Below, in pieces: positions 33,288 through 43,986 of a stretch of 64,000 nt of DNA; position 1 is the first letter of the stretch, and every line of letters begins with the position of its first letter. The translations under genes were made by a program, and so were the position numbers. This stretch comes from Amphibalanus amphitrite (taxonomy: Eukaryota > Arthropoda > Thecostraca > Balanomorpha > Balanidae). Below the pieces are notes generated by a model, which saw only the letters and a list, made by a program, of their open reading frames with translations, had not been told where the DNA came from and made no database searches. The DNA is taken from positions 94,797 through 158,796 of the forward strand of contig NW_024882954.1 in assembly GCF_019059575.1 (NCBI RefSeq), written 5' to 3'.

Positions 33288-36155
33288 ACGACTGCAAGAC
33301 AGTTCCTGTACGTGGACGACACTGGACCGGAGAGAAAGCTGCGGCTGAAGGAGAAAGTCCTACAGGCCTTCCTAGAGAGTGATGACGTTTCTGGCAAGCC
33401 TGTGGCGGTGATTTCGGTGGCCGGAGCATTCCGGACGGGCAAGTCGTACCTATTGAACGAGATGTCCCGTTATCTGACCGCCGAGAACAAGGGGCAATGG
33501 CGTGACGTGAAAAAGGGGAGCTTCACATGGAAAAATGGAGCTGACTCTCATACCAACGGCATGTTCATATCGCCTCCGATCAAGATCACTTTGGGTTCCG
33601 GAGAAGAGGGTGCTCTCTTTCTTCTTGACACCCAGGGGCTGTTTGATGATTCGAACATGTCTGACGCGACTAACATCTTCGCACTGAGCACACTTCTCAG
33701 CTCAATGCAGGTATTCAACCTTCGGGGCGATTTGAAAAGCGATGACCTGGACCACCTTCAGCTTTTCGCCGAAATCGGCAGCATGGCCAGAGATCGCTCT
33801 GACAGAACAGCGTTCCAGAACCTTCTCTTCCTGATTCGCGATTGGGATCACCCTGATACAAATCCGTTCGGTAAACAGGGAGGCGATGGTCTGGTTCAAA
33901 CACGTCTGAGCAGTGACAAGGCGGACCTCAATCAGAGACGCCAGCACATTGAACAATGTTTTGCAAACATCGAAGGGTTCCTCATGCCCCATCCGGGAAA
34001 AGTAGTGGCCCGCAGCTCGGCCTTTTCTGATGGCGATATTGACGAGGAGTTTGCGACTCATCTGGACGAGCTGCTGACCCTGCTGCTCTCTCCAGACAAG
34101 ATCCCGTTGAAGATGAACGGCAACCGTCCAGTGACGTGCGGAGAGCTGGCGACACTCATCAGGAGGTACGCGGAGCTCTTCCAAAGCGGCAAGCTCCCGG
34201 AACCAAAGAGCATTCTCCAGAGCCTCGCCGAATGGTGCAACACTGCAGCCGTTGAAACTGAGCTCAGCGGCTACGTGAGGAAGATGAACGACCTACTGGC
34301 GAAAGATGCTCCGCTACTGACCGAAGAAATCTTCGAGCAAAAGCACAGCGAGGAAAAGTTGGCAGCAATCGAAGCTCTGAAAAACAGAGACACCGTTCCA
34401 GACTACACAAAGTCTGAAGACCATTATTGCTCACAACTCGCTGAAAAAATAGAGCAATGGCTGGAATCGGCGCAAAAAAAGATCACAGAAAGATGCGCAA
34501 ACGACAGAGAAAAGGCAAGGATGGTGAATGAAAACCTGGTCAGAGAGTGCATTGAGACATTCGACGCATCGATGCGTGGCTTGGAAGGTGACGAACTACT
34601 CGGGGAAAATAAAATAAAGCACAGGTACTTCGAAGCAGAGAGGGTTGCGATAGATCACTTCACACAGAGAATGATTTCTTTGGGATCGTACAAACCAACA
34701 GATTTCAAATACAAGCTGGAAGCGAGTTTGAAAGAGAGGCTCGGCCGAATGTTGGCAAGAGACGAGGACTTGTCGAACATGGCGAAAGTGGAAGAGCACT
34801 TCCTCAAGTACAGAGCTCAAATGGAAACACTTCTAGCTGACGGAGCCCCGAGCCTGGACAGAGGTATTTTGGAAGGTCAGCACGACAAGGAACTACGCTT
34901 GGCTCTGTCAGCCTTGCAACCACGGATTAGCGTGAAACATTCGACTAACTCCGAAGGCCACTACTCTGAACGCCTTGAGAGCAAGGTACTGGGATGGTTC
35001 CAAGCGTCACAAGAACGGTTCCGCGAGAAGTTCAACCAGGACAAAATGAAGGCAGATGAGGTGAACTGTGCACTTGCGACAGAGTGCTTGGCGTCATTTA
35101 AACACACACTTACTGCTATAAAAAGAGACCAGGCTGCCAACAAAACGGAGATGCAAGAAGCAATGGAGGTTGCCGAGCAGAACGTCATGCAGCGATTCGA
35201 ATGTGAAGTGGTTACCTTTGGTTCGTACAACGCGGAGGAAAGAAGGCAGCAGCTGCTCAACAACATCAAGGATGCCAGTCTGAAGATTCTGGAAACAGAT
35301 GACGAAAAGTCGAACTCGGCAGTAGTCAGGGACCTATTAAAACAGTACAGCATGACATTGGTCCAACTTCTAGCTGACGAGTCACTCATTAATAGTGAGC
35401 TCATCACGCAAACTCACTCACAGGCGAAACAAAATGCGCTGTATGCACTGAAAGGCAGGCTCAGCTTGCAGCATTCCACGAAGACAAAATGTGAGTACTG
35501 GCATGAGCTTCACGAAGAAATAGACGAATGGTTCATCAAATCCAAAAATATATTTGAAGACAAATGCGAAACGCAGAACGTAAATGTGGCTACCAACGCT
35601 CTCGATGAGTTTTTTGAGAGTTTTCAAAAGAAACTACCAGAGGTAGAGGAGAACGGCTATTTCAGCAGTCGCGATGAAGAAAAAAATATTGTCCTGTTGG
35701 ACTTCTCCAACCAAGCAGCGTCTTTCGGCAATTACAGTGCTGCGGGCATAAGAAATCGACTCGACGAGATACTGGATTTACTAGCGGATCAGATGATCAA
35801 CAGGGAGAAGGCGCGTCGGAAAGCTAATTGGCAAATGAATTTGGCCAAGGCTGGCTACTTGGCCGGCGCAGCAGCCACTGTAGTGTCCCTCGGAGCACTC
35901 GCCGTCGTGGCTGCACCCGTCGCCGTCGGAGCAGCATTAGTCGGTGCAGGAGCCGGTGCAACTGGTATGGTGGGGGGAGCCATTGGTATATTTGCAAATC
36001 ACACCCCGGAGGACGTCAGGAAGGAGGCATTTCTGGACTTGATGCGGAAGAAAGAGGGCGACAAAGAGTCTGACACAGAAGCGATCAAACGGATCCTCGC
36101 GTTAACCGACAAAGGTTCAGCCAAAGAAGACAAAGACAAAGAAGCAGCCAAATGA
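33288..36155 (+). CDS. Atlastin/GBP-like dynamin-superfamily GTPase, large terminal exon
   Basis: The exon starts after the acceptor TATTTTCCCATTTCAG (33272-33287) and continues in frame to TGA at 36153. The first in-frame ATG lies inside the GTPase domain, so the start codon is in an unseen upstream exon. Numbering from the Val codon at 33312: P-loop GAFRTGKS 38-45; switch Thr81 in SHTNGMF; DTQG 106-109; RD 176-177, the guanine-binding pair typical of GBP and atlastin rather than NKxD. Three helical modules of about 180 residues follow from about 327, 507 and 686, each opening LLA(K/D).. and containing H....AL.AL..R and a later FGSY or FGNY. A Gly/Ala-rich hydrophobic stretch at about 847-895 may form a membrane hairpin, followed by a charged tail. 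Atlastins fuse ER membranes; the repeated middle is unusual for them. Function here is inferred. A poly(A) signal AATAAA is at 36643. Confidence 0.9.
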   Translation, partial: TTARQFLYVDDTGPERKLRLKEKVLQAFLESDDVSGKPVAVISVAGAFRTGKSYLLNEMSRYLTAENKGQWRDVKKGSFTWKNGADSHTNGMFISPPIKITLGSGEEGALFLLDTQGLFDDSNMSDATNIFALSTLLSSMQVFNLRGDLKSDDLDHLQLFAEIGSMARDRSDRTAFQNLLFLIRDWDHPDTNPFGKQGGDGLVQTRLSSDKADLNQRRQHIEQCFANIEGFLMPHPGKVVARSSAFSDGDIDEEFATHLDELLTLLLSPDKIPLKMNGNRPVTCGELATLIRRYAELFQSGKLPEPKSILQSLAEWCNTAAVETELSGYVRKMNDLLAKDAPLLTEEIFEQKHSEEKLAAIEALKNRDTVPDYTKSEDHYCSQLAEKIEQWLESAQKKITERCANDREKARMVNENLVRECIETFDASMRGLEGDELLGENKIKHRYFEAERVAIDHFTQRMISLGSYKPTDFKYKLEASLKERLGRMLARDEDLSNMAKVEEHFLKYRAQMETLLADGAPSLDRGILEGQHDKELRLALSALQPRISVKHSTNSEGHYSERLESKVLGWFQASQERFREKFNQDKMKADEVNCALATECLASFKHTLTAIKRDQAANKTEMQEAMEVAEQNVMQRFECEVVTFGSYNAEERRQQLLNNIKDASLKILETDDEKSNSAVVRDLLKQYSMTLVQLLADESLINSELITQTHSQAKQNALYALKGRLSLQHSTKTKCEYWHELHEEIDEWFIKSKNIFEDKCETQNVNVATNALDEFFESFQKKLPEVEENGYFSSRDEEKNIVLLDFSNQAASFGNYSAAGIRNRLDEILDLLADQMINREKARRKANWQMNLAKAGYLAGAAATVVSLGALAVVAAPVAVGAALVGAGAGATGMVGGAIGIFANHTPEDVRKEAFLDLMRKKEGDKESDTEAIKRILALTDKGSAKEDKDKEAAK

Positions 36156-36759
36156 ACCATGGTTGCAAGCCTCGGAGTCGACGGGGTTCTGAAGACTTCA
36201 GGAAACAAGCCATGTGTTGTCTTCATTTGCTTGTAGTTGACTGACTTGATTTCCCTTCGTCATATGCGACGCTGATACCACGTGCTTAGGGCGCTCCTGT
36301 TGTGCAGCTATGTCCTGGCATCTGTCGATGACCATGCAGAAAGAGTTGCTGTTGTTTGAATAATCATACGCACTCCGTTCCCGGTTCATCGTCGGGAGAC
36401 ACATGTAACGTGTGCAGTGTAGTGCGTCACATGGTGCTGTGGATGGCTTCTGGTGAGCCCTCAGCTGCTGTTCATAATAACAGATTAGAAATGCTTTACG
36501 CTTGGGTCTTAGCGATAGGTGTGTAAAACGTGACGCTATCTGATTTTCTGTCAATGATGGGAATCCAATGCGTATCATTCGATTTTGTTGAATATGCGCA
36601 GCAGAAAATGCATGGATGGTGCAGGTGTATGATGGTGCAAAAAATAAAGGTAAATGGCTTATCATTGTGATTGTTGAAAAAATAAGCACCTAACGCATTA
36701 ATTTCCAGCACAATGCATACCGCTGCTCGACAAATATGGTTTAGTCATCCGTTAGTCAA
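36156..36759 (+). other. Probable 3' UTR of the GTPase gene and spacer
   Basis: No competing gene. AATAAA at 36643-36648 is a plausible cleavage signal about 490 bp after the stop. Antisense open frames here look like chance. Confidence 0.55.
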
Positions 36760-36803
36760 TTAACCCTCGCCCGAAATGGTGTTTTTCCAGCCGCGAACGT
36801 ATA

Positions 36804-38432
36804 TTTTTTTTCCGCTGACACTTTTATTTCAGAAACAAGTGAAAACATACAGGTCAAAAACACCCCTACTACGATTTGTGTGGCACGAATGATAGGCTTT
36901 CCCTTTCCATAAGCTGTTAAAATATTGTGTTGAGTTTTCTGTCATGTGCGTGTCTTGAAGGAATAAAATATCGAATTTTTTAGATCTCAGATAACTCATT
37001 ACGTCTCTCTTTTTCTTGATATTACTCAGCCCTCTGCAGTTTAACCCGCGCCCTGCTGGGGGGTTGTTTGAACACCCCCCTTGTGGTTTTTCGCGAATAT
37101 CTCAAAAACGGCGGCGCGGAGCGCCGCCGTTTTTGGTACACCTTATCATACATCAATTCTACACATGTTGTGAAAATTTCAGACCAAGGTCATTCAAGGT
37201 CAGGTCACCAGGTCACTTGAAGTGACCTCACCTCATAAAAAGTTTCAATGTCTGTCATAGCTACACCGAGTGACCGATCGCTTTGAAACTTTCAGCGATT
37301 GCTAAGAGCAATAGCATGTACAAAAGGTATATCTCAGAATTTTGATATCGATGACCTAAGGTCAGGTCAATTTTGCGACCTCCCCATTATAAGTCAATGG
37401 GAGAAAATTGAAATGCGCCTCTTTTGGACGAAAGACATTATAAACACTCCCAAACACTGCATTACAAGTGGTTTGGACACACTGAACATGAAAATGGTGT
37501 CCGTGACCCCTGTTTATGCCCTGAGGTCATCTTAGGTCACGAATGGTATCTAACAGTTTTTCGCAAATAACTTTTGATAGAGGCATGCTAGAGCGATGAA
37601 AACGCCTTAGATGTGTTCAGCTCGACGATACGGATCGACTGATATGCAACATGACCCTTTCCGGTCAGGTCATGACCTTGACCTGAGGTCAAATTTTCAA
37701 GTTGACCTTTCAAGGTCAAGTTATAGTTCATTCGATGCGTCTTGACGAGAGGAACACGATGCCGGTAAAAGTAAGCTCGTACAAGGCTTGGGTCAAAAGT
37801 TATTGCAGAAAAACTGTTTCCGAAAAAATCGGCTATTTTTGCAGTTTTTGCCCCCTGCAGGCAAAACCGTTGACGTTAGGTCAAATCTGAGAGCATTACT
37901 CAGAAAGGGCGTTAATAGGGCTATCGAATGCACTTTTCCGCGGCGCTGTAGCTCTATTGGTTCCCGAGTTATGCGTTGGCTTCTTGGAAATTGTCGACAT
38001 TCGACCTGGAAATCGGCGAAATTTTGCCTTCAATGACCTCTGGTGACCTGACCTTTGACCTGACCAAAAAATTGACCGAAGTGATTTCCTCATTATTTTT
38101 GACGCTCTTTCGAACGCCGCCTTCCGCGTATCGCTACGTGGCCCAGGAGCCGAGTTAGAAGGGGGGGTGTTCAAACACCCCCCCCCCCCCAGCAGGGCGT
38201 GGAAATCCAGGACCCCCAGCAGGGCGCGGGTTAATGTAGCAAATTTCAGTTCAGACATGTTTAGTTAAAGTTTGAAAGAGGCGCTCTGAAATTAAATTTA
38301 GAAGTAGAAACCACCGAGCCAGAACTGACCGCGCGGAAGCCGCGCGCCGCGCCAGAGTCGAACTCCGGCCTTGTATTTGTGCATATTGATGTGTGCATTT
38401 GTGAGTAGTTGTGGTGTGTTTAGTAGTTGTGG
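36804..38432 (-). pseudogene. Internally deleted LINE with poly(A) and 13-bp target duplication
   Basis: On the minus strand it starts at 38432 with a 5' leader and then an ORF opening MSELKFATL at 38261. It is interrupted by A3 and continues with RGLSNIKKKRDVMSYLRS and FDILFLQDTHMT, the start of an APE-type LINE endonuclease. After about 70 residues the sequence jumps to a 3' tail with AATAAA and a run of A (T8 at 36804-36811 on plus). CCGCGAACGTATA is duplicated at both sides (36791-36803, 38433-38445). Without A3 it is about 430 bp, a short non-autonomous derivative moved by a full-length LINE. Confidence 0.82.
37041..38234 (+). mobile_element. TTAA element A3, full length
   Basis: 1194 bp, nearly identical to A2 over its length. 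Left end TTAACCCGCGCCCTGCTGGG, right end CCCAGCAGGGCGCGGGTTAA, G-run/C-run hairpins at both ends, the 14-bp-arm GC hairpin at 37109-37139, and the doubled terminal motif at the right. Removing it with one TTAA rejoins the LINE endonuclease frame across codons for T-L-N-C, confirming exact borders. The high identity to A2 suggests recent movement. Confidence 0.93.
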
Positions 38433-39330
38433 CCGCGAACGTATAAGAGAGGGGTCGTTGGACCCCCTTGCCGTTTCGCCCCTGATCGAGCTACATACAG
38501 CTTCGCGGAAAAAACGAGCGTGTTGCCCGTGACGAAAGGAAGCCGATGATACCCAATTTTAAGGTCCTAGGTCATCGGTTGAACTTCCAAGTCAGGTCCA
38601 TTACCCAAAAGTCGGGAAATCGGGACCTGTTAGAACGTCGTAAAGGGTGGCTGCTAAGAGGTTTTTGGGGGTGCTGATCACGAATATCATGTTAGTTATG
38701 ATCATAGATGATGCCCTCATGCATTCAGGGCAGGTCGGGGCAGGTCAGATCAGGTCAACCAGTAAGGGTTTTGACGGGTATTCGCAGTAGGTGGCAATCG
38801 CCTCTGACAGCTTCGTAAGATGTTACGAAGGCACCAAAACTTCTTCGTAAATGTTCAAATGGTAACCTCGGGGCGGCTCGCGCCCCGTAGGTCTATCTGC
38901 GGACCCTACCACTCGTAGTGGAGGGGGGGGGGGGGGAGGGCGTTTCGCCCCCCCTAAGATCTCAGAAAGTTACCGGCCGATTTTCAAAGTTCAAACGGCA
39001 TTGGATTGTTCCAACAGGGAACTACCTTGTGACCTAATTTCATTGACCTCGGCCTAACCGATGATGTCACAGGTTAGGTCAAAGGTCGAATTTTCACCGT
39101 TTACATGCATTTCAAGAAATGTGTTGTAAAATCGAGTAAAAAGGGAAAATCATCGATGATGAATTGCCCGTCAAACACATCTTTTGCTATTTGAGGCCAC
39201 TGATACCAGGTCAGGTCATAGAGGTCAGGACACTGAGGGTCACAATATTAAAGTGTCGTGTGACACATGTTGTATGATCCATTTACATAACAAATGCGAT
39301 TATGTGTGTAAGGCGACCTTTGGGGCTTGT

Positions 39331-41375
39331 TTAACCCTCGCCGGCCGAGGGGGGGGGGCGGGTGCCGCCCCCCCATAGAGTTTTTTCGCGATAGCTCCGA
39401 ACACACTGGCGATAGAGAGCTAAAACTTGGCGTACCTGACCTTTGATCCAAGCTGCATCTTTTAACCCTATTCCTGGCGGGGGGGGGCCTCAGGAGCCCC
39501 CCCCCCCCCTGAGGTTTTTTTGGTTATATCTCCCAAACGCTTTGAGCTAGGAAGCTCAAATTTTCTGACTTTTTCTAAAAGGCTTTTACGCAACATTTCT
39601 GAAAATTTTGAGTTGATCTGACCTCAGGTCAGGTTACCAGAGGCGGTTTGGTGACCCTACCTCAGAAAAGTTTGCAATCACGCCAGAGCTAGAGTTTTTG
39701 ACCGATCAATTTCTTCTCTTCAGGCTTTAGTTAGGGTACCAGTATGTGCAATTTGTATATCTCAGAATGTTCATATCTATGATCTGAGGTCAGGCCAGAC
39801 TCGTGACCTTTACATTGCAAGCCTATGGGAAAATATTGAAACGCCTCCTGCTTCGTGTAAACGAGTCAAAACCACCCAGTTCTTTCAGAATTATGGAAGA
39901 TTATCTCATCGATGATGATCCTGGTGCCGCTAATTGACAGGGCCACCGGCAAAGGTCATCTGAGGTCATGTGACGTCATAAATCGTTTTTCTGTCAATAA
40001 ATTACGACATGATGGTGCTTAAGACTTGTAAGTGGCACCAAACTGCTCGCCTGGTCAAGGCGCGTCGTTTGGTATGCAGCATGACCATACCCCACAACCT
40101 CATTGATGAATGACCTGACCTTGACCTCAGGTCAAATTTTAAATTGACCTGTGAAGGTCATCATACTTATTTCGCATCGCCTCGGCGAGAGCAACAAAAA
40201 ATGTATTGGTTTTATGTCTCTATGTTTCTTAGTTTAAAAGTTATATAGGTAACTAATTCCAAAACATTTTATCGTTGATGACCTCTGGTGACCTCAATAT
40301 TGACCTGACCTGAAAATGTTTTATGTAAAAGTTGTAGATCTTTAAACGACCTATCAAACGCCGTTCGCCGTTTGTCGCTGCGATGTGTAGTTTTTGAGAT
40401 ATGAAGGGTGGCCGAATCGGCCCCCCCCGCCAGTTTCTTGTCCCGGCGGAGCCCGCCAGGAATAGGGTTAACACCAACCGAATTTTTGGGTCAGGTCAGG
40501 TCACTGACCTATGACGTCATAAGTGAACCTCTGCACGGTCTTCAGATGTCGCAACTTCGCAACGCCCTCACTGCCAGAGGAGATGTCACAGGGAAATGAA
40601 ACTTGCAGGATCTAGTATCGATTATGAGTCTCACAACTTGTATATCTCGGATTTTTCCTAAAGGTCATATGAGGTCAGGTAATTTTCGTGACCTCACCAT
40701 TATAAGTCAATGGGGAAAAATGAAAACTGCTATTCTGGCGCCGGGAACGATCTCCAACTATCTCAAGCACACAGAATCGTGATTTGATGCACTCCTTGCA
40801 AGGTTAGATACGTCACTTTTGCAATGTTGACCTTGCGTGACGTCAGTTATGACGTCATCAAGGTCATATTAGTTTTTCGTCAATAACTCCCGATCAAATT
40901 GAGCTAGCGAGTCGAGAAAGCCACCAATGGACTCAGGAAGACCTGCCGAATCGAATTATATGCAACATGACCTCTTTCGACCAACTTCGTGACCTGGGGG
41001 TGCTGACCTGACCTTGACCTGAGGTCAACACCCAAAGTTGACCTGACCCGAACAAAAAGCATGTCATTCGACGCGGCTGAGCGAAGCGAACACGATGCTG
41101 CCAAAATCGCGGCTCTGCGGCCGTTTTTTGCGAAGTTATTCACCAAAAACTGAACCGTACCTTGGGGCACTTGACCTGACCTCAGAGGTCACCGGTTGCC
41201 CTGGGACCTTAAAATCGTGTACCAATCTCTGCGTCTCGTAACGGCGCACACGCTCGTTTCTTCCGCGACGCGCTAGCTCCAAAAGGGGCGAAACGGCGAG
41301 GGGGAGTCGTACCCGCCCCCCCCCCCCCCTCGGCCGGCGCGTATGTAGAAAACCAATAGGTCCGGCGAGGGTTAA
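39331..41375 (+). mobile_element. TTAA element O1, carrying P
   Basis: Ends TTAACCCTCGCCGGCCGAGG and GGTCCGGCGAGGGTTAA with G-run/C-run hairpins just inside. Without P it is 1.04 kb and aligns reversed with O2. It includes the words GAGTTATTCACCAAAAACT, CGAACACGATGCTG and CACGCTCGTTTCTTCCGCG. Confidence 0.85.
39462..40471 (+). mobile_element. TTAA element P, inserted in O1
   Basis: 1010 bp with a perfect 20-bp inverted repeat, TTAACCCTATTCCTGGCGGG. A long G-run/C-run hairpin lies at 39477-39510. O1 sequence rejoins across TTAA as CATCTTTTAACACCAACC, matching O2 where no element is present. The right end again has a second terminal copy (CCGCCAGTTTCTTG) about 30 bp inward. Confidence 0.92.
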
Positions 41376-42226
41376 CACGCGCAGTGGAAGGGTTGCGAGT
41401 ACTACGCCCAGTGGAAGGGGGGGGGGGGGCGGATGTCGCCCCCCCATAAGATCTCAGCTCCCACTGGAGCTAGAAAGACGAAATTTGGAGGGTAGGTGGG
41501 GGCCATGGGGAACTATCTTGTGTGTGAATTTCATGACCCTAGGTCAATATCTTCAAGGTCAAATGAGGTCAAATGTGGTCAAATCGGCCATATTAGCAAC
41601 TTTTTTCGTTTACACGCCGATAACTCAAAAAGTTACCGGCCGATTTTTAAAAATCTTTCACTATACGAAAGAACAAACATTTGTGAGTATGTATGGTAAA
41701 TTTCTAGATAATCCAACAATAAATATGGCAGTTAGAAGCCTGCTAAGGGTAAGATGTCGCCAGCTGAAGCGGCATCGGCCGACGCGGGAAACGCGGCAAT
41801 CACAATTTTGTGTTTACACACTCATAACTCAAGTTGTTACCGGCCGATTTTCAAAAATCTTTGACCATATGATTGCCTGTACATTTCTCAGTCTTCTCAC
41901 CGAATTTGACGCGAATCTAATATAATCAGCGGTAAGGAGCGCGATGTAAAGACGGAACCGTCCCGCCCCGGCACAGTCTACAATTCAGGCGGCGCGTAAC
42001 GGCTAGCGCCGGCCGCCGCGCTAGCCTAGGCAGGATGTTTGACTTTACACCGCTATTACTAGAAAAGTTGTGAACCGATTTTCTTACTTCTTGCACGAGA
42101 AGATCCGCAATTCAATTCTGGACAGGTAGCCAAAATTTCACATTGATATTATGCTTGCGGCGCGAGTTATTGGCGAAAAACAGGAGGGGTGGGCGAAATC
42201 CGCCCCCCTTCCACTGCGCGTGTTAA
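41372..42226 (+). mobile_element. TTAA element Q
   Basis: 855 bp with perfect inverted ends TTAACACGCGCAGTGGAAGG. The left TTAA is shared with O1 and the right with R. It starts TTAACAC rather than TTAACCC. The terminal motif is repeated inward at the left (CGCCCAGTGGAAGG). The words AACTCAAAAAGTTACCGGCCG and AACTCAAGTTGTTACCGGCCG form an internal direct repeat. It has few AGGTCA motifs. Confidence 0.88.
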
Positions 42227-43147
42227 CCCGCGAGTTGCTGGGGGGGGCGTTAAACGCCCCCACTTTTTTCGCCGGGCCATAGCATAAAAACGGCGCGCCG
42301 CAGGCGCGCCAAATTTTGGGTACCTGTAGGGAATTGATTGAAGTTTATTGTGACAAAGTTTCAAAAAAATCGGTCGGAAAATTTTTGAGATATCGAGTTT
42401 TTAGTGACGTCATGATTTCTGAGTTTTCGACCAAAAACGGCATATGTTCAAAAAATCATATAAAATCACAGAATAGACATACAGACATGCCGTAAATGCC
42501 ATTAGACTGCCAATACCATGATCAATCAAATGGCTATCTTCGATTATTGATTATCGTTCCGCATTTTCCAAAATCTTGAACTGAATCTTGGCAATTTTTC
42601 GTGACTACTTCACGACCATGATACATGAATTTCTTAAATTGAAGTTTTTGAGCCAAACACGTGCACATATGATAAAATGAATGTCACCATCGAGTTCTAC
42701 GCCCCAAATTACCTATAAAACATGTGTCACAGGCTGCGAATATCAGTTTTGATTTTCAGGGATATGTGCCTACCCGGTTGACCTGACCTTGACCCTGACC
42801 TATGCTTGACTGACCCCTATATGGAGCTGACACTCTTGTAGGCCTAATAGGGTGGATTGTGCACCGTTTTGACAGAGTTTATGGCGAGAGGCGCCCATTG
42901 CGAAGTCCTGAAGTCCATGCTACTGAAAGCCCGATTTCAGGTGTTTGACCTGACCTTGACCCGACCTGTGACCTCAAAATTCAACTTTAAAGTACTCATC
43001 TGAAGCGTCTCGTCGCGCTCTTTCGTTTGCCGCCTCGTGCGTTTCGCTGCGCCTATTGGTTCTCGAGTTATCGGCTGGGGGCGTTTAACGCCCCCCCCCC
43101 CCCAGCAAACGGTGGGTGGCGAAATACCCCAGCAACTGCCGGGTTAA
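42223..43147 (+). mobile_element. TTAA element R
   Basis: 925 bp from TTAACCCGCGAGTTGCTGGG to CCCCAGCAACTGCCGGGTTAA (two mismatches). A GGGGGGCGTTAAACGCCCCC hairpin stands just inside the left end and a similar one inside the right, with the doubled terminal motif. A palindromic GGCGCGCC pair lies near 42293-42310. It is related to C elements (CCTATAAAACATGTGTCAC). Confidence 0.88.
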
Positions 43148-43986
43148 GTTACGATTCTGGTGAAGGTCAGGTCAAGGTCAGGTCAAATTAGGTCAAATTT
43201 CAAAGTTGATATTTTTACATACATTGGGTATCCATTCGATGCAGCTCATCACGGGGAGGGGAGTCTAATTGGTGGTCTTTGTTTTGCGATGCGGCGCCGA
43301 TGCCTGATCTAGTATTGCTAAAATTGAGTTTGAAAATTTGACGTAATCAATTTTGAACGTTTTTTTTTCGCAATAACGTGGCCAACAAAGAGGTATTGAT
43401 CTCAAATTCGGTATGTAGGTAGCACACGGTATGGACTATCATATACCATTACCTATATAGGTATTCTGTTTTTTCTTTCTTTTGAAATTCGAAAACTGTT
43501 TGGATTTTTTGGCTATTATATCCATAAAATGATTTATTTTTATTTTGTGGTGAATATAAAACAAAATCAAAACCCCAGTAGCTTAGTTTATTCTACACCT
43601 TTTATGTCTTCGAAAAATTTTCTGCATCTTCAATACTGTAGGAATGCCAGCTCTTCCCGCGAAAACCTTTTTTAGGTCGAAAGTGGCAGAACATGACGTC
43701 ATTCTGACGTGATTTGCGGCCAGCCTATCAAAGCCTTTTGAAAAAAAAAATTGGTCACGATGTGTAAAATTGATATGTCTTGAAAGTTTTGTGACGATAT
43801 CTGCAGCCGTTTGGAAGATATCTACGGAAAAGGACAGGGGGGCCGTTTTGCCCCCCCCCCTACGGGGTGCGTGTTAACCCTCACCCGTATAGGAGGGGGG
43901 GGGGGGTCGAACGGACCCCCTCAGTTTTTCGCGAATAACTCGCGTAAAAAGCGGCCGATCGCAACAAAACTTTCAGTACACTCGCG

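Larger units (their letters stand above)
36760..38861 (+). mobile_element. TTAA element E4, split by a LINE-derived insert
   Basis: The left end TTAACCCTCGCCCGAAATGG and TTTTTCCAGCCGCGAACGTATA match the terminus of E3 (46515-46560 reversed). After the insert it resumes at 38433 with the G/C hairpin, CCTGATCGAGCTA, CGAGCGTGTTGCCCGTGACG and so on to GTAAATGTTCAAATGG at 38860, where D3 begins. Its other end is not found. Confidence 0.72.
38862..43877 (+). mobile_element. TTAA element D3, host copy of a nested cluster
   Basis: The two parts 38862-39330 and 43148-43877 together form one D element of about 1.2 kb ending TACGGGGTGCGTGTTAA. The join (TTTGGGGCTTG then TTAA then GTTACGATTCTGGTGAAGG) corresponds to unbroken sequence in D2. 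Everything between, O1, Q and R in a row with P inside O1, sits at that one TTAA. The left border reads GTAACC, with TTAA lost. Confidence 0.82.
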
